Position numbers and translations under genes: made by a program. Below are positions 15,503 through 21,204 of a DNA stretch of 21,204 bases, piece by piece. The number at the start of each line of letters is the position of its first letter. Position 1 is the first letter of the stretch. Origin of the DNA: Nitrosomonas sp. (GTDB lineage Bacteria; Pseudomonadota; Gammaproteobacteria; Burkholderiales; Nitrosomonadaceae); the NCBI GenBank assembly GCA_016703745.1, contig JADJBK010000005.1:1-21204 (forward strand), read 5' to 3'. The notes under the pieces were generated by a model, which ran no database searches, was not told the DNA's origin, and worked only from the letters and a program-made list of their open reading frames with translations.

Positions 15503-15575
15503 CCCGTAGGTTGGGGTGAGCTTGCGAACCCCAACACAAACACCAAACCAATCAAACCGCCCCTGGGAAACCGGG
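15503..15575 (+). repeat. Dispersed hairpin repeat, copy 2
   Basis: This matches copy 1 (14804-14885) almost exactly across the GTTGGGGT/ACCCCAAC stem and again across GGGAAACCGGGGG. The terminator right arm of copy 1 has changed to GGGGGAAATAGG, so this copy should not terminate. Confidence 0.8.
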
Positions 15576-15604
15576 GGAAATAGGTCTTGTAATTAAGCGT
15601 TATG

Positions 15605-15861
15605 TATTAGACGACAATTAACCTGTCCGGTCAGGCGACAATTATCTTGACCGGTTGAGTGAAAGTATCAGTATGAGTTCTTTTCTATATAAGGAGAAAG
15701 AACTTGCCTGGAAAACATATCACTCATCAACAGGAAGCTATTTATATGAAGAATCGTCAGATAGGGCATGGTCAGGAGACAGCGGCTGCGAAAGCGGGGG
15801 TAAGTATCCGTAGTGGCCGCAGGATTGAGCAAGGTGTGCGGGTGGAGAAGTCGCAACGGCA
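15605..15861 (+). mobile_element. IS21-family end fragment, inverted second copy
   Basis: This repeats 14182-14438 in opposite orientation over 257 bases with few differences. It includes the terminal repeats and the first 39 codons of istA from the ATG at 15746 (MKNRQIGHGQETAAAKAG onward), in the correct frame thanks to a G5 run where the full copy has four. Similarity stops at 15861, where a TAA follows at once. The two end copies make a large inverted repeat around 14439-15604. Confidence 0.88.
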
Positions 15862-15936
15862 TTAATCGGGGGCATCGCAAACTCGTTTTGTTGGTGTGTA
15901 GGAACCCCAATATTACGAGTTTGTTTCTATCTATGA

Positions 15937-16509
15937 AATGCTTATCTCAAAACGTCAACAGACCCTAAAGAGCAGTCGTTACAATTAAAGCGTGATCGTT
16001 GGCTGCTATTAAAGCGCCAACGGGACTTGGGGCCAATGGATGAGGCTTTGTTGAGTGGATGGGTGGAAAACTATCCCGATCTTTATGAACTTCATAAAGC
16101 GAAAGAGGGTTTTTGCGATATTTGGGATCAACACTACAGCCGAACTGAGGCTATTAATGCCTTTGATTTGTGGATTAACTCCATACCTGAGTCAGTTTTC
16201 AACTATTTTGATGGCATGATTTCAACCGTCAGAAATTGGCAGATTGAGGCGTTCAATTACTTCGATCATCGAGTAACTAACGCCTACACGGAATCGGCTA
16301 ACAATCACATTAAATCAATAGCTAAGCAAGGACGGGGCTACAGCTTTTACGTATTGAGGGCCAGGGTATTGTTCATCGGCGCAAAACATAAAATTAGACC
16401 AAAACCATTTAAGCAGGGGGTAGCTGAAAAAACGATTGGTTATGCTCTGCCGGATGATCTGTTTATCAATTATAGCGTTGAAATTCCACATGAGCCCGAC
16501 ATTTCGTAA
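15937..16509 (+). pseudogene. ISL3-family transposase, C-terminal remnant
   Basis: An open frame of about 190 residues encodes the C-terminal part of an ISL3-type transposase. Recognisable are LKRDRWLLLKRQRDLGPMDE, MISTVRNWQIEAFNYFDHRV, TNAYTESANNHIKSIAKQGR and GYSFYVLRARVLF. The TNAYTESxNN block is a family hallmark near the last catalytic acidic residue. A stop (TGA, 15934) and the IS21 fragment lie directly upstream, so the N-terminal half is gone. The ISL3 right end may be near 16550, where CGCAGACCCGG occurs. Confidence 0.8.
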
Positions 16510-16642
16510 AAACACGTTTTCTACACGATTTTACGCAGACCCGGAAAAATAAACGCCCTTTTTCATAAGAACCGAATGTACCGGGAAACGGTTTGGTCGT
16601 CAAACTGACCGGTAAGTCATCCAAAATACATACCCAATCTGC

Positions 16643-17256
16643 TCAACCGAGAGAGAGCAGCTTAATCCCATCCGAGCGCAATTCTCCATTGGGGGACACA
16701 TGGCGATAGAGTGTCTGCCGGGTAATTCCAATCTCCTTGCAGAGGTTACCAATCTTTGTTTCTGGCTGTCCCATACTGGACATGGCCAACCGTAGCTTTG
16801 AGGCCGTCATTTTGTAGGGACGCCCACCTTTCCTGCCGCGAGCACGTGCCGATTCCAGTCCCGCAATAGTTCGCTCGGAAATTAACTCGCGCTCAAATTC
16901 GGCCAGTGCAGCAAAAATACCGAACACAAGCTTGCCAGATGCCGTCGTCGTGTCTACAGATGCACCGTGACCGGTCAGGACCTTCAATCCAACGCCGCGA
17001 GCAGTCAGGTCATGCACGGTATTGATCAGGTGACGCAGATCACGGCCCAGCCTGTCGAGCTTCCATACTATCAAAACGTCCCCTTCACGGAGTGCCTTTA
17101 GACAAGCTGCCAATCCTGGGCGATCATCGCGCCTTCCCGACGCCCGATCCTCGTAGAGATGTGCCGGATCGACGCCGAACGCGATCAGCGCATCCGCTGC
17201 AAGTCAGTGGACTGAGAACCATCCGCCTTCGATACCCTCATGTAGCCGATTAACAT
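16643..17256 (-). pseudogene. Tn3-type serine resolvase, frameshifted near the N-terminus
   Basis: This is a small serine recombinase of the resolvase/invertase type. The start at 17256 reads MLIGYMRVSKADGSQSTDLQ, holding the nucleophilic Ser in RVSKADGSQS. A missing G near 17196 then shifts the frame. The rest runs DALIAFGVDPAHLYEDRASG, LIVWKLDRLGRDLRHL, GKLVFGIFAALAEFERELIS and a C-terminal helix-turn-helix (GITRQTLYRHV). Corrected, it would be 204 aa, normal for the family. An uninterrupted frame of 156 codons remains from 17113. A dyad just upstream may be its recombination site. Confidence 0.87.
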
Positions 17257-17266
17257 TTTTTTCACT

Positions 17267-17294
17267 TGTCACATATACGTTCGATTATGTGACA
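17267..17294. promoter_or_regulatory. Candidate resolvase site (res subsite I)
   Basis: TGTCACATA (17267-17275) and TATGTGACA (17286-17294) form a perfect 9-bp dyad 28 bases long, the usual size of resolvase subsite I. A further ATGTGACA stands at 17392-17399, and weaker TGTCA-like blocks near 17316 and 17331 could be parts of subsites II and III. It lies 11 bases from the resolvase start, the normal place. The 17295-17493 stretch has no other feature. Confidence 0.45.
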
Positions 17295-17493
17295 ATATAA
17301 ATCAAGAGAAAAATACTGTCAATATTAGTCATATAACCCGTCATTTAATCTATGTATTGTAAAAGGTTTATTTGGATTATAATGTGACAAGAATTTTGCG
17401 TGAGCACTACGAATGCAAAATGCGTCCAAGTTGAAGATCTCGTTATGCAGTATTTTCCAATGCAGGCTCATACCACATTGGACAAGGCTTGCT

Positions 17494-17535
17494 GTTTCAT
17501 GTAACGAGGTTGCTATGTATAATGTTGCATGTAAC
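17494..17535 (+). promoter_or_regulatory. mazEF promoter flanked by two palindromic operators
   Basis: A perfect TATAAT at 17518-17523 lies between GTTTCATGTAAC (17494-17505) and GTTGCATGTAAC (17524-17535). Each is a 12-base imperfect palindrome centred on CATG, and they are 30 bases apart. A -35 box is poor (TTTCAT region). The arrangement suggests repression by the antitoxin or toxin-antitoxin complex covering the -10 box. Confidence 0.55.
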
Positions 17536-17552
17536 TTGATAGGAGATTTCGC

Positions 17553-17777
17553 ATGGGGAACCACGCACGTAATGCACGAGTTCAAAAGCACCGCGACGCG
17601 CTGCGCATGGCAGGACTACGTCCGGTGCAGATCTGGGTTCCGGACACACGCCACCCAGGCTTCGCGGAGGAGTGCCGCCGCCAATCCATTCTGGTGGCTC
17701 AGGCAGACAGCGCCGATATGCCCATGCAGCAGTTCATGGATGATGCCTTGGCAGACGTAGAGGGCTGGACAGAATGA
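17553..17777 (+). CDS. mazE: MazE-type antitoxin (DUF3018 family)
   Basis: This is a 74-aa antitoxin partner of the following MazF-like toxin. The pattern RVQKHRDALRMAGLRPVQIW, then VPDTRHPGFAEECRRQS, is typical of the DUF3018 MazE-like group, whose N-terminal part is likely the DNA-binding part. The C-terminal ADMPMQQFMDDALADVEGW would wrap the toxin. A good ribosome site (TAGGAGA) lies 8 bases before the ATG. The stop overlaps the toxin ATG (ATGA), which couples translation. The gene appears intact and is likely self-regulated through the palindromes upstream. Confidence 0.88.
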   Translation: MGNHARNARVQKHRDALRMAGLRPVQIWVPDTRHPGFAEECRRQSILVAQADSADMPMQQFMDDALADVEGWTE

Positions 17778-18100
17778 TGCGCGGCGACCTGGTGACTATT
17801 GCCATACAAGGAAACTTTGGCAAGCCACGGCCCGCGTTGGTAATTCAAGCCAATCAGTTCAGCGAGCATGTAAGTGCAACGGTTCTACTCATTACCAGCA
17901 CGCTTGTTGCTGCGCCATTGCTGCGCGTTACTGTTCAGCCGAGCGCGGAGAACGGCTTGCAGAAGCCTTCACAGGTAATGGTGGACAAGGCCATGACGGT
18001 TAAGCGCGACAAGGTAGGACCAGCCTTTGGACACATTGATGCGGATGTATTAGTGGAGGTTGAGCGTTGCTTGGCCGTTTTCCTGGGCATCGCCAAGTGA
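17774..18100 (+). CDS. mazF: MazF/PemK-type mRNA interferase toxin
   Basis: This 108-aa member of the MazF/PemK/CcdB fold family probably cuts cellular mRNA at a short sequence when free of antitoxin. The opening RGDLVTIAIQGNFGKPRPAL is the family hallmark, and VLLITSTLVAAPLLRVTV and PSQVMVDKAMTVKRDKVG are the expected later strands. Length is normal and no frameshift is seen, in contrast to most neighbours, which fits selection for an addiction module in a plastic region. It overlaps mazE by 4 bases. Confidence 0.92.
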   Translation: MMRGDLVTIAIQGNFGKPRPALVIQANQFSEHVSATVLLITSTLVAAPLLRVTVQPSAENGLQKPSQVMVDKAMTVKRDKVGPAFGHIDADVLVEVERCLAVFLGIAK

Positions 18101-18160
18101 CCCGTCGTTTCACCCACCGGACGCCATCATATACGGCGCAACCGATAAATTTCTCGTATG

Positions 18161-18559
18161 CTAGTTGCTGATCATTCGACTTTGCTTGTCAGGGGCATCG
18201 CCATTCCTGCAAAGGTTGAACCCATAGTTCACATCAAAATCTTTTTTCTCGCCAGATGTCGTCTGAACACCGGGTTGTTTCAGGTGAAGGTTAAGGCGCT
18301 TGCAGCCGGGCTGATCGAATTTAGCTACCGTAGTCACCGTGGCAATGACTGGCTGTTGTGATCCAGTCGTCTGACGGAAAAATCCGGTAAGCGGACCTGT
18401 CACAACTCCACCTGACTTTCCGTCCGGCGCATCAATTGCTTCGATCAGTAAAGGCTTGATGTTGGGGTATGTCGGCATTTCCGCCATGGCTTGCCAGGAG
18501 AAAATCCCTATAAAGATGGATGTAGGCAGAAAAACTATCTTTGACGTGATTCTCAACAT
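18161..18559 (-). CDS. Secreted protein of unknown function (132 aa)
   Basis: A signal peptide ends QAMA before EMPTYPN. The mature part has IKPLLIEAIDAPDGKSGGVV, then VIATVTTVAKFDQPGCKRLN, and ends with NYGFNLCRNGDAP. Two Cys in the mature part could form a disulphide. I recall similar short periplasmic proteins in integrative or conjugative elements, but no named family is assigned. The ATG at 18559 overlaps the stop of the upstream lipoprotein gene by one base (TAATG), so the two are coupled. It is convergent with mazF. Confidence 0.65.
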   Translation of the reverse strand: MLRITSKIVFLPTSIFIGIFSWQAMAEMPTYPNIKPLLIEAIDAPDGKSGGVVTGPLTGFFRQTTGSQQPVIATVTTVAKFDQPGCKRLNLHLKQPGVQTTSGEKKDFDVNYGFNLCRNGDAPDKQSRMISN

Positions 18560-19337
18560 TATTTTCTGATGCCTAGTTCATTGGCAGCATGTTCTATCGC
18601 TGCCCGCAGTAATGTTTCCGGGTGTTCGGGTTGGGTTGAGGCGGTATAAATGTTGAATCCAACAACCTCATTCCCAATTGATTGGTTTTTCATAATAGAA
18701 AATCCAAAACCAGCCAATCCTTCCTGAATATTGTTCTGTGAGGCGATACCCATTGCTGTCGTAAGTACGCCAACTGCTACCAGTTACGATTCCGCCAAGA
18801 CTTCCTCCGAATGCTGAACCAAGTGAGATGGGATTAGGCCCCATATCGAAATTAGCCCCGTTGTTGGTTGCCTTGTTCACCAGTTTCACCATTTTTTCCA
18901 TCTGTTTTTCGTGGGTTCTCCTGGTAAAAGCAGCGGTTTGATGACAGGTAGCTCCTCGCGCATCGACAACAGATATTCCGCTGTATAAGGCATTGCACGG
19001 CCATCTTCCTTGAATGGCATGGTAACGAACGCCGTAACGGACATTTTGTAATAAGCATTTTCCTTGACTGATGTAACGTTAAATCCGTATTCTTTCATAA
19101 GGTTTGCCAGCAATGGCAAATGCTCAGATTTGAATGTCGATGTTTTAACGTAAACAGTCTTTTTTGCATCGAAGTCGCGAGAACTGAGCAAAGCCGTTTT
19201 ATCCATTACTAACGAATGGATACTTGAATTTGAAAGGGGGAATGCTCAACAACTGACTGGCAGCCCGTGATGAGTGCAACCAGAAATACGATAAAGAGAA
19301 GCTTTGCAGAATCATTCAATTTGAGAACCGGTATCAT
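18559..19337 (-). pseudogene. Frameshifted lipoprotein, distantly TraT-like
   Basis: The start at 19337 gives a lipoprotein signal peptide with lipobox LITGC (Cys26). The frame stops at TAG after QVSIR. Inserting one base continues it as MDKTALLSSRDFDAKKTVYV, then YGFNVTSVKENAYYKMSVTA. A third frame from about 18901 has the glycine-rich stretch ISLGSAFGGSLGGIVTG, and a fourth near 18785 gives VGVLTTAMGIASQNN and ends HAANELGIRK at 18559. The order of these pieces (lipoprotein, VFL/VYVKT strand, G-x-x-V-T-S, AYY, then a Gly-rich helix) recalls TraT surface-exclusion proteins. Similarity is weak. At least three shifts make it inactive as written. Confidence 0.55.
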
Positions 19338-19684
19338 AATAGCTTTGTGTCCTTCTGTTGATTACATCCCTTGCATTATCAGATAAATCCGATGTGTTTT
19401 GCAGTTTCACTGCTGCCATTACTTCACGGAGAATTCCGATAAATCAAGTGCTGCAAAATTGATTGAAGCAAATTCGGCATGAGAAAATCCTGCGCAATTG
19501 GGTCTTTTAGCAGTTCCCCATGATTTACCAATCTGCGCTCTTCCCTGGGTATTGATGATACGGCCAAGGCGACTGTTGTAGCAGCAGTAGGATCGCTTAC
19601 GTTCCAGGCAGACTCCGAAGAATTTCTTCGAGCAGTACGATCCTACCCGATGGCAAAGATTCTGCCCTTCTTCATCGATAGTAT
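19338..19684. other. Region without a supportable gene; one inverted repeat
   Basis: GTAGGATCG (19587-19595) and CGATCCTAC (19638-19646) form a perfect 9-bp inverted repeat around 42 bases that contain a smaller GAAGAATTTCTTC palindrome. No intact frame was found. The minus strand near 19440-19560 has protein-like fragments (PREERRLVNHGELLKDP) in a frame without a start, perhaps another dead gene. Confidence 0.35.
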
Positions 19685-19948
19685 CTGTTCATCGGGTTCG
19701 CAGGACAGCGAGCCGGTTACGACCAAAGAACTCAATTACTTACCATTATTGGCGCATACATTCGCATGGTGTGAATCACGCTCGCCCTGCCAGCGCCCTG
19801 TCCGCCCTGAATACAATGATCCTGATGCGTTATTGTCAGAGCTTGCTACTTTGGCGAGACATTCGCCTTTAAATGATAGTGCTGCCCCGCTGTCACGTTC
19901 TAATTCAAATTCTTCCATTTTGGTGTACTCTCGAATATGTAGACACAT
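19685..19948 (-). pseudogene. Degenerate small hypothetical gene
   Basis: The minus-strand fragments LSFKGECLAKVASSDN and GRTGRWQGERDSHHANVC lie in one frame (to 19736). VIEFFGRNRLA follows in the next frame (near 19739-19700). The order F-x-G-E, then WQGERD, then VIEFFG resembles a small conserved hypothetical family I recall, of unknown function. A base is missing between them and the C-terminus is lost. Confidence 0.3.
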
Positions 19949-20030
19949 TTAAAAATGCGGATAACTTTAAGGGTAACTTTCTGTTTATTAAAATAAAAAC
20001 TGTTTATCCACATAACGCTTTAAGAAGATT

Positions 20031-20336
20031 ATGCATAAGATCTGATGTCGAGTTGGATGTCCGTGGGCTGGTTTGTCCGTTACCTATTTTGCGCACCAAG
20101 AAGCTACAGCTGGTGAGTATAGAAATCCGGGAGATACTAAAAATCATGGCAACCGATCCTGGTGCCGAGCGATTTCTATATTTGCCGAACAAACTGGCCA
20201 TCACCTGCTGAATTCCACCAAGGCCAAGCGGGGAATCGTTTTTTATTTTGCGAAAACGCTAAACGAAGAGTGTTTGCAGGTGTTTCAGAGGTTGTGGCAA
20301 GAGCGTGACGAATTGTGGTTGACGGAATCACTGTAA
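20031..20336 (+). pseudogene. TusA/SirA-family sulphur carrier, frameshifted
   Basis: ELDVRGLVCPLPILRTKKLQ contains the CPxP motif whose Cys carries sulphur in TusA-type proteins. EILKIMATDPGA follows. A frameshift near 20165 then leads to ISIFAEQTGHHLLNSTKAKR and VFYFAKTL. The pieces are colinear with a small TusA domain of about 80 residues. The ATG at 20031 is one frame away from the CPxP part, so the start is also broken or wrong. The second frame stays open to 20336, past the usual family end. Confidence 0.7.
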
Positions 20337-20379
20337 GACTTTACCCAACCATCTGGAGATGTCTGTCAGCTCTTGATCG

Positions 20380-21054
20380 CATAGGAAGGCGCCATTGGGT
20401 ATTGATGCCATCCCACTGCACAGTGTTCAGCACCAAGATGCTGGCGTGAAGCAAGAGCCAGATCAATCGGAACTGATTGAGTCATGTTCGCCATGCGCCA
20501 TGAAGATGGGAGTTTCCCGGTTAGTGGGATGAGCTTCCTGCAGAGTAGTATTTGCTAGCGGTAGATAGGCGGAGAGTACCATCATCCCCGGCAAGCTTCT
20601 CTGGATAACGCAGACCTGTCTGCGAAGCCATCACGCCACCTTGGGAAAAGCCGGCTAGTACGATTTTTTTGGAAGCGATTCGCGCCGCTTTTCCTGGTAA
20701 ATCAGTGTTGCAATGACTCCCTCCGGATGCTCTTAGGCCGTTTTCGTCCTCACATCTTTACCCAGGTTTGTATGTTTTGATATCGTACCAGGCGCGCGGC
20801 GTAATCCGCCATTGATGCTGACGGACGTAATGCCGGGGCGTGTGGAAAAACAAAACGTAATGAAACGTCAGTCGGCAAATCGAGCTTATTTCCACAATGG
20901 GGACGAAATCATGCCATAAGCGCCCAGCCCGTGCATCCATATTACAGCGCCCGGGATGGATGGGTGCCGATTGTGATTTCAATGGCGGCTTCTGTATTAA
21001 ATATAAACATTCATTTGGGAATTGACTTGCCAGGGATGGCACGTTAAATTTCAC
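20380..21054 (-). pseudogene. Decayed carboxylesterase (alpha/beta hydrolase)
   Basis: Minus-strand pieces in several frames match a short carboxylesterase. They are AVIWMHGLGAYG (oxyanion region, near 20930), RAWYDIKTYKPG (near 20780), IVLAGFSQGGVMA with nucleophile Ser (near 20650), LSAYLPLANTTL (near 20560) and PIFMAHGEHDSI with catalytic Asp (near 20490). The His end could not be recognised. Several shifts and stops make it inactive. The 21055-21204 remainder shows no gene. Confidence 0.65.
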
Positions 21055-21204
21055 GCTTTAGCATTTTATAGTAACGCAAATAGGAGCAGCAAGAAACGCA
21101 GAAATTTTGTCAAATATTGGGGACGGGCGTGGCGGGAGTCGCTTTGAGTTCCCGTTGTGCCATCTGTTATCGCTCAACTTACAGCCTGCAAAATGGCGAA
21201 GCTA

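Noticed and set aside
15878..15923. Inverted repeat CAAACTCG/CGAGTTTG as a mobile-element end
   Set aside because: It is only 8 bp, with no target duplication or partner end; it is most likely part of the ISL3 remnant or chance.
17413..17760. 115-codon plus-strand frame overlapping mazE
   Set aside because: It covers the promoter and operator and is out of frame with the recognised antitoxin; it has no family features.

Overview
The window looks like an accessory, insertion-rich stretch of a betaproteobacterial chromosome. The housekeeping order ate-pyrD-rnfB-nth-DUF1841 and the protein sequences would suit an ammonia oxidiser of the Nitrosomonas type, but the genus is an inference. Many genes carry single-base frameshifts, several in short homopolymers. 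Some stretches are truly decayed (1-3277, 18559-21054), and others may be slippage or sequence error.

Layout. Positions 1-1072 hold a ruined IS5-type transposase. Positions about 1575-3277 hold a broken two-component pair (HisKA_3 kinase and NarL-type regulator). Positions 3463-8877 hold the centrepiece, a Fap-like functional amyloid operon. It contains two paralogous secreted subunits with 28-residue repeats and NSD/NSN runs, a small secreted protein sharing their C-terminal motif, a periplasmic C39 peptidase (FapD), a secreted protein with a double-glycine-like motif, and a FapF-type outer-membrane secretin-like barrel with two compensating frameshifts. Convergent to it (8890-12041, minus strand) lies the overlapping operon ate'-pyrD-rnfB-nth-DUF1841, whose first gene is cut by an IS21-family element (12041-14438).

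Positions 14438-17256 are a mobile-element patchwork: two tiny overlapping membrane-protein genes, a dispersed hairpin repeat in two copies, a new-looking 146-bp MITE with perfect 8-bp target duplications, a DUF1640-type coiled-coil protein, a second inverted IS21 end, an ISL3 transposase remnant and a broken serine resolvase with a possible res site. Positions 17494-18100 hold a MazEF-type toxin-antitoxin operon with two matching palindromes around its -10 box. Positions 18161-19337 hold a coupled secreted protein and a frameshifted lipoprotein that is perhaps TraT-like. Positions 19685-21054 hold decayed genes: an unnamed ORF, a TusA-family protein and a carboxylesterase.

In the amyloid operon the proposed flow is as follows. 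Subunits enter the periplasm by Sec, FapD processes or guards one or more partners there, and the FapF barrel exports the subunits for surface fibre assembly. A strong hairpin after the two subunit genes may keep their mRNA more abundant than that of the export genes.
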